Shown in pieces: positions 1-9,605 of a stretch of DNA of 64,000 nucleotides. Numbering within the stretch: position 1 is the first letter of the stretch; every line of letters begins with the position of its first letter. The DNA is from Rhizobium sp. Root1203. Lineage in GTDB: Bacteria > Pseudomonadota > Alphaproteobacteria > Rhizobiales > Rhizobiaceae. The translations under genes were made by a program, and so were the position numbers. The stretch covers positions 512,373-576,372 of the forward strand of contig NZ_LMCW01000012.1 in assembly GCF_001424945.1 (NCBI RefSeq). The letters are read 5' to 3'. Below the pieces are notes generated by a model. The model had not been told where the DNA came from. It saw only the letters and a program-made list of their open reading frames with translations, and ran no database searches.

Positions 1-900
1 GATATGGGAGAAGGCATGGATGACGGCGCCGCCCTCGACAACGCTGCCGGGTCCGAAGACGACATTCGGCTCGATCAGCGCGTCCTGACCGATGAGCGTG
101 TCGTAGGAAAGGAACACTGTTTCAGGTGCAATCATGGTGACGCCCGAGATCATCAGTTCACGCCGGCGGCGTTCCTGCCACAGGCGTTCGATCGCAGCGA
201 GTTCGGCGCGGTTGTTGCAGCCGGTCATCTCGACCTCAGGCGCATCGACCGCTGTTACGCGGCCACCGAGCGAACGGGCGATCTCGACAAGATCCGTCAG
301 ATAATATTCGCCCTTTGCATTTCCGTTGCCGATGCGGGAGAGCAGATCAAGCGCCTTACGGCCGTTGATCGCCATCAGTCCGCTGTTGCACCAGGTGACG
401 GTGCGCTCGGCATCTGTCGCGTCTTTCTCCTCCCGGATGGCGATCAGTTCGCCGTCCTTGACGAGGAGGCGGCCGTAGCCGGTGGGTGTGTCGGTGTGGA
501 ACCCGATAACGACAATATCGCTTCCCTCCGCAAGCCCCTGGCGTGCGGCCTTCAACGGGCCGTCGGTCTGCAGCGGCACATCGCCGTAGGTCACAATGAT
601 ATCGTCGTAACCGCGGGCAATCGCTTCCCTTGCCGCAAGAACCGCATGGCCGGTGCCGAGGCGTTCCTTTTGCAGGCAGGTCTCGATTGCAACACCGCCG
701 ACGCCTGCCGCCCTTGCCACCTCTTCCGCATCGCGTCCGACGACAAGCGCCACCGAGGCGATATCGGACTTTGCCACGGCATCGACGACATGTGCGATCA
801 TCGGCCGGTTCGCAACGGCGTGCAGAACCTTCGATTTCGACGATTTCATTCGCGTGCTGTCACCTGCGGCGAGAATGACGGCTAGGCAGGTACGTTCCAT
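1..900 (-). CDS. glmU: Bifunctional UDP-GlcNAc pyrophosphorylase / glucosamine-1-P acetyltransferase GlmU, N-terminal 300 residues
   Basis: GlmU acetylates glucosamine-1-phosphate and then couples it to UTP, giving the UDP-GlcNAc used for peptidoglycan and lipid A. The ATG lies at 898-900 and the frame is open to the left window edge, so the C-terminal acetyltransferase part is missing from view. Residues 10-24 hold the nucleotidyltransferase motif LAAGDSTRM followed by [20 protein letters not shown] and a later NSGLMAI fit the uridylyltransferase core. The last visible residues ([20 protein letters not shown]) begin the left-handed beta-helix. It starts 82 bp downstream of the gntR gene on the same strand, with a weak hairpin between them. 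Partial only because of the window boundary. Confidence 0.96.
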   Translation of the reverse strand, partial: MERTCLAVILAAGDSTRMKSSKSKVLHAVANRPMIAHVVDAVAKSDIASVALVVGRDAEEVARAAGVGGVAIETCLQKERLGTGHAVLAAREAIARGYDDIIVTYGDVPLQTDGPLKAARQGLAEGSDIVVIGFHTDTPTGYGRLLVKDGELIAIREEKDATDAERTVTWCNSGLMAINGRKALDLLSRIGNGNAKGEYYLTDLVEIARSLGGRVTAVDAPEVEMTGCNNRAELAAIERLWQERRRRELMISGVTMIAPETVFLSYDTLIGQDALIEPNVVFGPGSVVEGGAVIHAFSHI

Positions 901-923
901 AGTCTGCTCCAAGAATGCGTTAA

Positions 924-942
924 AGGCAGCGCTTTGCTGCCT
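924..942 (-). terminator. Possible weak terminator after the gntR/ytf block
   Basis: A 7-bp perfect stem (AGGCAGC at 924-930, GCTGCCT at 936-942) with a 5-nt loop lies between the end of the GntR gene and the start of glmU. Read on the minus strand it is followed by TTTAACG, only a short U stretch, so termination may be partial. Confidence 0.4.
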
Positions 943-982
943 CATAGCAGCAAGACAAACGACGGACAAAGGTCAAAATGGA

Positions 983-1723
983 TCAGGCGGGAGTCTTGGT
1001 CATCGACGCATAGGATTCACGCACGTGGTTACGACCCTCGACGATGACCGCTTCCATGGCCTTGCGGGCACCCTGAACGTCTCCGCTCACGACCGCATTG
1101 ACGATGCGCATATGCGTGTTCGCGATGTTGGAGAAGCCGTTCTGCGAGGGCGGCGTGCTGATCCGGAACATACCGACAAGAGCAGCTTCGATCAGACTTC
1201 CCAACGTATGCATGAAGGGATTGTGAGCCGCATCGGCGATCGCCAGGTGAAAGCGCAGATCGGCGAGAGCAAGACTTTCGGTCGTATGGCCGGGCTGCGC
1301 CATCTCCAGAGCGAGGCTGGTCAGATGCTCGATATCGGTCCCGGTCGCGCGCTCTGCCGCAAGGCCCGCTGCAAACGGCTCGACCGCAAGGCGGATATCG
1401 TAGAGCTGCAACAGGAACTCTTCCGTGACGCCGTTGTCGAAATGCCAGGCAATGACCTCGCTGTCGAACATGTTCCATTGGTTCTTTTCGGTCACTCGCG
1501 TGCCGACGCGGGCCTTGGCGACGATCATGCCCTTGGCAGCGAGCGTCTTCATCGTCTCGCGAAGGACGGTCCGCGACACCTTGAAACGTTGCGCGAGCTC
1601 GAGATCGCCGGGAAGAATGCTTCCTACGGGATATGTTCCTGCGACGATCGCCCGACCGAGCTCATCCACGACCTGCGCATGGCTGGTGCGCGATCTTCGC
1701 TGCATCTTCACCGTATCAAGCAT
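983..1723 (-). CDS. GntR/FadR-family transcriptional regulator (FCD domain)
   Basis: A 246-residue regulator. The N-terminal winged helix is seen in HAQVVDELGRAIVAGTYPVG and the recognition helix in LAQRFKVSRTVLRETMKTL; the C-terminal all-helical FCD effector domain includes DIRLAVEPFAAGLAA and the metal-type histidines in DLRFHLAIADAAHNP. It lies immediately downstream of the ytf-like sugar transport genes on the same strand, so I infer that it controls them in response to a sugar or sugar acid. I chose the ATG at 1723 (MLDTVKMQ). An earlier ATG at 1756 would overlap the yjfF stop codon by 8 bp and be translationally coupled; another lies at 1705. Confidence 0.9.
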   Translation of the reverse strand: MLDTVKMQRRSRTSHAQVVDELGRAIVAGTYPVGSILPGDLELAQRFKVSRTVLRETMKTLAAKGMIVAKARVGTRVTEKNQWNMFDSEVIAWHFDNGVTEEFLLQLYDIRLAVEPFAAGLAAERATGTDIEHLTSLALEMAQPGHTTESLALADLRFHLAIADAAHNPFMHTLGSLIEAALVGMFRISTPPSQNGFSNIANTHMRIVNAVVSGDVQGARKAMEAVIVEGRNHVRESYASMTKTPA

Positions 1724-1748
1724 TCGATTTCGCAAACAACACCCCCCG

Positions 1749-2717
1749 TCAGGCATACCTCTTGTTCAAACGAGACAGGAACAGAATGCCCTTCTGCATC
1801 AGGATGAATGCAAAAAGCAGCAGGCCGATCAGTATCTTCGTCCACCAACTGGAAAGCGTTCCGTCGAAGGTGATGTAGGTCTGAATAAGCCCCTGGATGA
1901 GAAGCCCTATAAAGGTTCCCGCCACAAATCCCGCTCCTCCCGTCAGCAGTGTCCCCCCAATGACCACCGCCGCAATCGCGTCAAGTTCGACACCGACCGC
2001 TGCCAAGGAATAGCCGGCGGACGTATAAAGCGAAAAAACGATTCCGGATAGACCTGCCAGAAATCCCGACAGCGCGTAAATCTGGATCGTCGTGCGTCCG
2101 ACCGGGACGCCCATCAGCTGCGCCGTCTGCGCACCGCCCCCGAGTGCGTAGACGTTGGTGCCGAAACGGGTTCGGTGTGCAATGAATATGCCGGCGGCAA
2201 AAACCAGGAGCATCACAATCCCGACCAGCGTCAGGCGCCCTCCGCCCGGAAGCTTGTAGTAAAGGCCCGACAGCGTGGTGTAGTAGTCGTGGTTGATCGG
2301 GATGCTGTCGATCGACAGGACGAAGGCCATGCCGCGGGCCAGGAACATGCCTGCGAGCGTTACGATGAAGGCCGGCATCTGCAGATAGTGGATCACCGCG
2401 CCCATGGCGCCGCCGAATGCGGTGGTAATGACGAGCACAAGCGCGAAGGCCAGCAGAGGATGGATGGTGGTGTTCTGCAGCATGACTGCCAGGAACACGC
2501 CGGTGAAGGCGATAACGGAACCGATCGAAAGGTCGATGCCTCCCGAAATAATCACGAACGTCATGCCCACGGCTGCTATGCCGAGGAAGGCGTTGTCGGT
2601 GAGAAGGTTTCCAATCACGCGCGTCGACAGCATATTCGGATACTGCATCGCGCAGACTGCATAGGACAGAACGAAGATTACGATCGTCGCCAGCAGGGGC
2701 AAGTATTTCGAGTTCAT
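1749..2717 (-). CDS. yjfF: Sugar ABC transporter permease, YjfF-like
   Basis: A 322-residue inner-membrane permease of the RbsC/AraH class, the second permease of the importer. It is strongly hydrophobic, with about eight to ten membrane segments, and carries the family signatures GIDLSIGSVIAFTGV near residue 65 and AIAAVVIGGTLLTGGAGF in the C-terminal third. The chosen ATG at 2717 overlaps the stop of the preceding permease gene as ATGA, which supports translational coupling; the frame is open further upstream but only antiparallel to coding sequence of that gene. The gene order SBP-ATPase-permease-permease matches E. coli ytfQ-ytfR-ytfT-yjfF. Confidence 0.93.
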   Translation of the reverse strand: MNSKYLPLLATIVIFVLSYAVCAMQYPNMLSTRVIGNLLTDNAFLGIAAVGMTFVIISGGIDLSIGSVIAFTGVFLAVMLQNTTIHPLLAFALVLVITTAFGGAMGAVIHYLQMPAFIVTLAGMFLARGMAFVLSIDSIPINHDYYTTLSGLYYKLPGGGRLTLVGIVMLLVFAAGIFIAHRTRFGTNVYALGGGAQTAQLMGVPVGRTTIQIYALSGFLAGLSGIVFSLYTSAGYSLAAVGVELDAIAAVVIGGTLLTGGAGFVAGTFIGLLIQGLIQTYITFDGTLSSWWTKILIGLLLFAFILMQKGILFLSRLNKRYA

Positions 2718-3726
2718 TTCTGGGGTTCCCCTCTCAGGCTCGGCCGGCGTCCCAGGAAAACGGCCGCCGACTGCACCGCGGGCGACTGGATGACGAGGAT
2801 GACAAGCACGATCACGGCCTTGATGATCAGGTTGAACTCGGGCGGGAACCCCGACAGCAGAATGCCTGTGTTGACCGCCTGGATGATCATCGCACCGATC
2901 AGGGAGCCGACGATGCTGAACCGTCCGCCAAGCAGGGAATTGCCGCCGACGACCACCGCCAGGATGGCGTCGAGTTCGAGCCACAGACCGGCATTGTTCG
3001 CATCCGCTCCCTTAATGTCGGCCGCAACGATGATGCCTGCGATCGCGGCGCAGAGCCCGCTCAGTATATAGACCGCCATCAGCAGCACCGGCGTCCTCAC
3101 GCCGGACAGCGTGCTGGCGTGCCTGTTGATCCCGGTGGCTTCGATCAGCATTCCAAGCGCAGTCCGCCTCACCAACAGCGTGACAAGCGCTCCGACGACC
3201 AGCCAGATCACGACGGGCATCGGCATGAAGGCGAAGGATCCGCTGCCGAAGAAGATCAACCCGTCGTCGTTGAAGGTCATGATCACACCCTCGGTGATGA
3301 GCTGGGCAATGCCGCGGCCGGCAACCATCAGAACCAGTGTCGCAATGATCGGCTGGATGTTGAGGATCGCGACCAGAAAGCCATTCCACGCTCCGCAGGC
3401 GAGGCCTACGAGGATGGTCACGAGCAATGTCCAGACGAGCGAGTTGCCGGATACGATCGACGATGCCGCCACCGCGCCGCAGATCGCGATGACCGCGCCG
3501 ACAGAAAGGTCGATGCCTTTCGTGGCGATCACCAGCGTCATGCCGATTGCCAACAGAGCAACCGGAGCGCCGCGGTTCAGCACATCGATTATGCTGCCAT
3601 ACAGCCGGCCGTTCTGAATAGTTACATTAAAGAACTGCGGGAACATGATGAAATTCAACAGAAGAATTACGGCCATAGCAATCAGCTGTGGCGCAAGGCG
3701 TATGAGCAGCGCCCTTTGCGAGGAGG

Positions 3727-3730
<4 letters not shown>
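2714..3730 (-). CDS. ytfT: Sugar ABC transporter permease, YtfT-like
   Basis: A 338-residue permease close to the usual YtfT length (about 340). It has multiple membrane helices and the RbsC-type signature ATKGIDLSVGAVIAICGAVA near residues 70-90, plus LDAILAVVVGGNSLLGGRFS near the C-terminus. A clear ribosome binding site (GGAGGA, 5 nt from the ATG) precedes it. The start overlaps the stop of the ATPase gene by ATGA, and its own stop overlaps the start of the YjfF-like gene in the same way, so the two permeases probably form a heterodimer made in equal amounts. Confidence 0.93.
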
Positions 3731-5250
<1,520 letters not shown>

Positions 5251-5327
5251 GAAGGCGCTTTTTCCTGATATTGACCCATATTGCCGCGCCGTAGCCGGAC
5301 ATGATGACCGGCAAAGCTCAGGCAGTT

Positions 5328-5356
5328 CCGCACCGGCCCATGACGGGCCGGTGCGG
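5328..5356 (-). promoter_or_regulatory. Intercistronic hairpin between ytfQ and ytfR genes
   Basis: A perfect 12-bp GC-rich stem, CCGCACCGGCCC at 5328-5339 and GGGCCGGTGCGG at 5345-5356, with a 5-nt loop. It starts 13 nt downstream of the binding-protein stop codon and has no U tract. Such hairpins typically protect the upstream mRNA and reduce read-through, giving more binding protein than membrane components. That role here is inference. Confidence 0.75.
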
Positions 5357-5369
5357 TTCCAACATCAGA

Positions 5370-6332
5370 TCAGTAGCCAAGGCCCTTCTTGGACTCGTAG
5401 ACTTTCTTCGGATCGTCAGCCTGGGTGTAGAGCTTCGATTCCGTCTGGATCCACTTCGGCGGAGCCTTCTTGTCCTTGAGGTAGGCGTCCAGAGCGTCGA
5501 AGGCCGGACCAGCCATGTTCGGCGTCAGTTCGACGGTCGCGTTGGCCTCGCCGGCTTCCATCGCCTTGAAGATATCGGGAACGGAGTCGATCGAGACAAC
5601 GAGGATATCCTTGCCTGGCTTCAGGCCGGCTTCCTTGATCGCCTGGATGCCGCCGACGGCCATGTCGTCATTGTGAGCGTAGAGGGCGCAGATGTCCTTG
5701 CCACCATTCTCAGCCTTCAGGAAGCTCTCCATGACTTCCTTACCCTTGGTGCGGGTAAAGTCGCCGGTCTGGCTGCGAACGATCTTGAAGTTCGACTTGC
5801 CGGCAATGGCTTCCTCGAAGCCCTTCTTGCGGGCAATCGCTGGCGACGAGCCGGTGGTGCCCTGAAGTTCAACGATGTCGCATTTCTTGTCGCCGACTGT
5901 CTTTACCAGCCAATCGCCGGCAACCTTGCCCTCATGAACCTGATCGGAGGTGACAGCGGTCAGGTAGAGATCCTCAGGCGCCTTGATGTTGCGGTCGAGC
6001 AGGATGACCGGGATATCGGCTTCCTTGGCTTCCTTCAGGACGGCGTCCCAGCCGGTCTCGACGACGGGGGCGAGAAGGATGGCGTTGACGCCCTGAGCGA
6101 TGAAGGATCGGATCGCCTTGATCTGGTTTTCCTGCTTCTGCTGGGCATCGGCGAACTTCAGATCGATGCCGCGCTTCTTGGCTTGCTCCTTGGTGACGGT
6201 CGTTTCAGCGGCACGCCAGCCGGATTCCGAGCCGATTTGCGAGAAGCCTACGACGAGCTCGGCAGCAGACGCCGAACCGAACATGCAGGCAGCAAGAATC
6301 GTGGCACTCAAGAGTGCAGTCTTCAATTTCAT
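5370..6332 (-). CDS. ytfQ: Periplasmic sugar-binding protein, YtfQ-like (galactofuranose type)
   Basis: A 320-residue periplasmic binding protein with a signal peptide of about 23 residues (MKLKTALLSATILAACMFGS, then an ASA-A type cleavage site). The mature N-terminus VGFSQIGSESGWRAAET and the motifs QQKQENQIKAIRSFI, SQTGDFTRTKGKEVMESFLK and VELTPNMAGPAFDAL match, from memory, E. coli YtfQ nearly residue for residue, so galactofuranose/galactose is the best ligand guess. The ATG at 6332 was chosen because GGGAGGAAATC lies just before it and the signal peptide begins there; an upstream in-frame ATG at 6380 would spoil the signal peptide. First gene of the importer operon. Confidence 0.95.
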   Translation of the reverse strand: MKLKTALLSATILAACMFGSASAAELVVGFSQIGSESGWRAAETTVTKEQAKKRGIDLKFADAQQKQENQIKAIRSFIAQGVNAILLAPVVETGWDAVLKEAKEADIPVILLDRNIKAPEDLYLTAVTSDQVHEGKVAGDWLVKTVGDKKCDIVELQGTTGSSPAIARKKGFEEAIAGKSNFKIVRSQTGDFTRTKGKEVMESFLKAENGGKDICALYAHNDDMAVGGIQAIKEAGLKPGKDILVVSIDSVPDIFKAMEAGEANATVELTPNMAGPAFDALDAYLKDKKAPPKWIQTESKLYTQADDPKKVYESKKGLGY

Positions 6333-6398
6333 GATTTCCTCCCAAAGCCGCCTCCTAGCGGCACGCATAAGGAAAATCATATAGTATTACTTTTGTAA

Positions 6399-6414
6399 AT
6401 GCACATTGTTGCAT
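6399..6414. promoter_or_regulatory. Small palindrome upstream of ytfQ, possible operator
   Basis: ATGCA at 6399-6403 and TGCAT at 6410-6414 form a 5-bp inverted repeat with a 6-bp spacer, about 67 bp upstream of the ytfQ start. It could be the operator of the GntR regulator encoded at the end of the operon. The arms are short and the call is weak. Confidence 0.3.
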
Positions 6415-6426
6415 GCAGCGCAGCAA

Positions 6427-6453
6427 AAAGGGCGCCCGACCGGGGCGCCCTTT
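6427..6453 (-). terminator. Rho-independent terminator of the BMP transporter operon
   Basis: An 11-bp stem (AAAGGGCGCCC at 6427-6437, GGGCGCCCTTT at 6443-6453) with a 5-nt loop, followed on the minus strand by a run of five Ts (complement of 6425-6429). It lies 27 bp past the stop of the BMP binding-protein gene. Confidence 0.88.
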
Positions 6454-6479
6454 CGCATCTGCTAATTGAGCTCTGACGT

Positions 6480-7553
6480 TTACTTCGGCAACTTGTCGTC
6501 AACGCCTTCGACGTAGAAGTTCATGCCGAGCAACGTACCGTCATCTGCCTTCTCGCCGGCCTTCAGCCAAGGCGTCCCGTCCTGCTTGTTGATCGGGCCG
6601 GTGAACGGATGCAGCTCGCCCGACTTGATCTTGGCTTCGGTTTCCTGGGCCATCTTCTTCACGTCGTCAGGCATGTTGGTGTAGTCAGCCATCTTGAGGA
6701 TGCCGTCCTTCAGACCATCCCAGCTCTGCTCGGACTTCCAGGTGCCGTCCAGGAGCGCGTGAACGCGCTTGGAGTAGTAGTTGCCCCAGGTGTCGACGAT
6801 CGCCGTCAGCTGAGCCTTCGGACCGGCTGCAATCATGTCGGAAGCCTGGCCGAAGGCGTGGATGCCGCGCTCTTCGGCAACCTGCATCGGGGCCGTCGTA
6901 TCGGTGTGCTGCGTCAGCACGTCGACGCCCTGGTCGACCATTGCCTTTGCGGCATCGGCCTCCTTGCCTGGGTCGAACCAGGTGTTCACCCAGATAACCT
7001 TGAGCTTGAAGTCCGGGTCGATCGACTTGGCGCCCTGCTCGAAGGCGTTGATGCCCATGACCACTTCCGGAATCGGGAAGGAGGCGATGTAGGCGGCGCC
7101 ATGGTTCTTCGACGTCTTTGCTGCAATCTGGCCGAGGATGTAGCGGCCTTCATAGAAGCGCGAGTTGTAGGTCGCGAGATTCGGGCCGGACTTGTAGCCG
7201 GTGCCGTGCTCGAACTTCACGTTCGGGAACTTGGCGGCAACCTTCACGGTGGCGTCCATGAAGCCGAAGGACGTGGTGAAGATCAGCTTGCAGCCGGAGC
7301 GGGCGAGACGTTCGATGGCACGCTCGGCATCCGGGCCTTCCGGCACATTTTCGAGGTATGGCGTGTCGATCTTGTCGCCGAATTCCTTCTGGATCTGTTG
7401 GCGTCCGAGATCGTGCGCCTGCGAATAGCCGCCGTCCGTATGCGAGCCGACGTAAACGAAGCAGATCTTCGTCTTGTCCGCGGCTTGGGCGGCGGACCCG
7501 ACGCTCAGGATCGCAGCTGCCGAGGCAGCGAAAGCGAGTGCTAGTTTTTTCAT
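6480..7553 (-). CDS. BMP-family ABC transporter substrate-binding protein (nucleoside/purine type)
   Basis: A 357-residue binding protein of the BMP/PnrA family. It opens with a signal peptide of about 24 residues (MKKLALAFAASAAAILSVGS, then AAQA). Family features are KICFVYVGSHTDGGYSQAHDLGR at the mature N-terminus, the conserved DAERAIERLARSGCKLIFTTSFGFMD and the MGINAFEQGAKS segment. Members bind nucleosides or purines in characterised cases; the ligand here is not proven. It is the last gene of an operon ATPase-permease-permease-SBP, 49 bp after the second permease gene, and is followed by a strong terminator. Confidence 0.92.
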   Translation of the reverse strand: MKKLALAFAASAAAILSVGSAAQAADKTKICFVYVGSHTDGGYSQAHDLGRQQIQKEFGDKIDTPYLENVPEGPDAERAIERLARSGCKLIFTTSFGFMDATVKVAAKFPNVKFEHGTGYKSGPNLATYNSRFYEGRYILGQIAAKTSKNHGAAYIASFPIPEVVMGINAFEQGAKSIDPDFKLKVIWVNTWFDPGKEADAAKAMVDQGVDVLTQHTDTTAPMQVAEERGIHAFGQASDMIAAGPKAQLTAIVDTWGNYYSKRVHALLDGTWKSEQSWDGLKDGILKMADYTNMPDDVKKMAQETEAKIKSGELHPFTGPINKQDGTPWLKAGEKADDGTLLGMNFYVEGVDDKLPK

Positions 7554-7602
7554 GATAACCCCTGTTGGTTTGAGTTTGCGGAAGCCCGTCTGATTTTTGT
7601 GT

Positions 7603-8523
7603 TTACCGTTCCGGGACGAAAGGCTTTCCCAGCGACGCAGGCGTATTGATCAACGTCGTGCGGCGATTATGAGAAATGATGACAAGAACCACAATAGTGG
7701 CGGCATAGGGCAGCATCGACAGGAACTGTGCCGGGATGCCGACGCCGAAGGCCTGGGCGTGCAGCTGCAGGATCGTGACGGCGCCAAAGAGGTAGCCGCC
7801 GGCGAAGACGCGCCATGGACGCCACGACGCGAAAACCACCAACGCAAGCGTGATCCAGCCGCGACCGGACGACATGTTCTCCACCCATTGCGGTGTGTAA
7901 ACCAGCGAAAGCTGCGCCCCGGCGAGACCCGCGCAAGCGCCGCCGAACATCACGGCGAGATAGCGGGTGCGAACAACGTTGATCCCCAGCGCATGCGCGG
8001 AGCCGTGGCTGTCGCCGATCGCACGGAGCTTGAGGCCCGTGCGGCTGCGGAACAGGAACCAGCTGACCCCCAGCAGAAGCGCAACCGACAGATAGACCGT
8101 CAGATCCTGCCTGAACAGCACGGACCCCAGAAGCGGAATATCGGAGAGGTATGGAACGACGATCGGCGCGAGGCGAACGCCCGGCACGCTGACGTAGCCC
8201 TCGCCCAGCATGCCGGATACACCGAGACCGAGGATCGTCAGCGCAAGGCCGGTCGCCACTTGGTTGGCGACAAGCGTGAGCGTCAGAAACCCGAAGAGCA
8301 GCGAGAAAAGCGCGCCCGCGCCGATCCCGGCAAGCAGCCCGATGTATGGCGAGCCCGTGACCTGTGCGCCGGCAAAGGCTGCGACGGCACCCATGATCAT
8401 CATGCCCTCGACGCCGAGGTTGAGCACGCCGGATCGCTCGGCCACCAGTTCGCCCAAGGCCGCGATGACGAGCGGTGTCGATGCCGTGATGACGGTCAGC
8501 AGGATTGCTTCAAAGATGCTCAT
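7603..8523 (-). CDS. ABC transporter permease, second subunit of the BMP-type importer
   Basis: A 306-residue inner-membrane permease of the BPD_transp_2 class. It is hydrophobic throughout, with LGELVAERSGVLNLGVEGMMIMGA near residues 20-45, a signature of nucleoside/simple-sugar permeases (NupQ/RbsC-like). The ATG at 8523 overlaps the stop of the first permease gene as ATGA, which decides the start although the frame is open further upstream. It pairs with the 361-residue permease encoded just before it. Confidence 0.92.
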   Translation of the reverse strand: MSIFEAILLTVITASTPLVIAALGELVAERSGVLNLGVEGMMIMGAVAAFAGAQVTGSPYIGLLAGIGAGALFSLLFGFLTLTLVANQVATGLALTILGLGVSGMLGEGYVSVPGVRLAPIVVPYLSDIPLLGSVLFRQDLTVYLSVALLLGVSWFLFRSRTGLKLRAIGDSHGSAHALGINVVRTRYLAVMFGGACAGLAGAQLSLVYTPQWVENMSSGRGWITLALVVFASWRPWRVFAGGYLFGAVTILQLHAQAFGVGIPAQFLSMLPYAATIVVLVIISHNRRTTLINTPASLGKPFVPER

Positions 8524-9605
8524 GCGACGCCTCCCCGCAGCCGCGACCAGACGATGCGGATCTTGTAGTAGATCAGCGTATCGCAGGAGAGCACGAAGAA
8601 AAGCAGCAGGCCCTGGAAGACGCGGGTGACCTTGTCGGACACGCCGATCGAAAGCTGCGCTGCTTCGCCGCCGAGATAGGTCAGCGCCAGCACCAACCCC
8701 GAAGCGACGATGCCGAGCGGATTGAGACGGCCGAGAAACGCAACGATGATCGCCGTGAAGCCATAGCCGGGCGAGATCGCCGGCTGCAGATGGCCGATCG
8801 AGCCGGACACCTCGGAAATGCCGGCAAGCCCCGCCAGCGCGCCGGAAAACAGAAAACTGAACCAGATCATTCTCTTCGACGAGAATCCCGCGAAACGCCC
8901 TGCCCGCTCGGATTGACCAAGCACGACGATCTCGAAGCCTCTCAGTGTGTATTTCAGCATGAACCAGGTGAGAATGGCGGCGACGATGGCGAAAACAAAT
9001 GCCCAGTGCGCGCGGCCGGACTCCTCCCAGATCGCAGGTAATGTCGCCTCGGGGCCAAACGGCACGCTTTCGGGGAAATTGAAGCCCTGCGGGTTGCGCC
9101 AGGCGCCACGGATCAACCAGTCGAGGAAAAGCTGCGCGATATAGACCAGCATCAGGCTCGTCAGGATCTCGTTGGTGTTGAAGTGAGCCTTCAGAAGCGC
9201 GGGGATCGCGGCAAAAAGCGCGCCTCCTATCGCTCCCATGAGCAACATCAGCGGCAGCACCATCGGCGAATGCCACTCGGTGAACAGGATGGGCAGAACG
9301 CAGCCGGCAATCGCCCCCATCGTAAACTGGCCTTCGGCGCCGATGTTCCAGTTGTTCGAGCGATAACAGACCGCGAGGCCGACCGCGATCAGGATCAGGG
9401 GCGCTGCCTTGACGGCCAGTTCGTGCAGCGACCAGACTTCGAGCAGCGGCTCAAGGAAGAAGGCATCCAGCGCCTCGACCGGATCCTTGCCGAGAATCAC
9501 AAACATGATCGCACCGGCGACCAGTGTCAGCACCAGCGCCAGCAGTGGCGATACGAAACCGTATAGCCGCGAACCCTGGGGCCGCTTTTCGAGTTCAATG
9601 CGCAT
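8520..9605 (-). CDS. ABC transporter permease, first subunit of the BMP-type importer
   Basis: A 361-residue permease with about nine to ten predicted membrane helices. The segment YRSNNWNIGAEGQFTMGAIAG near residues 80-100 and SPGYGFTAIIVAFLGRLNPLG near the C-terminal third are typical of NupP-like permeases of BMP systems. Its ATG lies inside the last 11 bp of the ATPase gene and its stop overlaps the next start, so the three genes are tightly coupled. Substrate remains unproven; nucleosides are the most likely by family. Confidence 0.92.
   Translation of the reverse strand: MRIELEKRPQGSRLYGFVSPLLALVLTLVAGAIMFVILGKDPVEALDAFFLEPLLEVWSLHELAVKAAPLILIAVGLAVCYRSNNWNIGAEGQFTMGAIAGCVLPILFTEWHSPMVLPLMLLMGAIGGALFAAIPALLKAHFNTNEILTSLMLVYIAQLFLDWLIRGAWRNPQGFNFPESVPFGPEATLPAIWEESGRAHWAFVFAIVAAILTWFMLKYTLRGFEIVVLGQSERAGRFAGFSSKRMIWFSFLFSGALAGLAGISEVSGSIGHLQPAISPGYGFTAIIVAFLGRLNPLGIVASGLVLALTYLGGEAAQLSIGVSDKVTRVFQGLLLFFVLSCDTLIYYKIRIVWSRLRGGVA

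Noticed and set aside
4-885. A plus-strand open frame of 293 codons at the left edge
   Set aside because: It is antisense to glmU, which has clear catalytic motifs on the minus strand.
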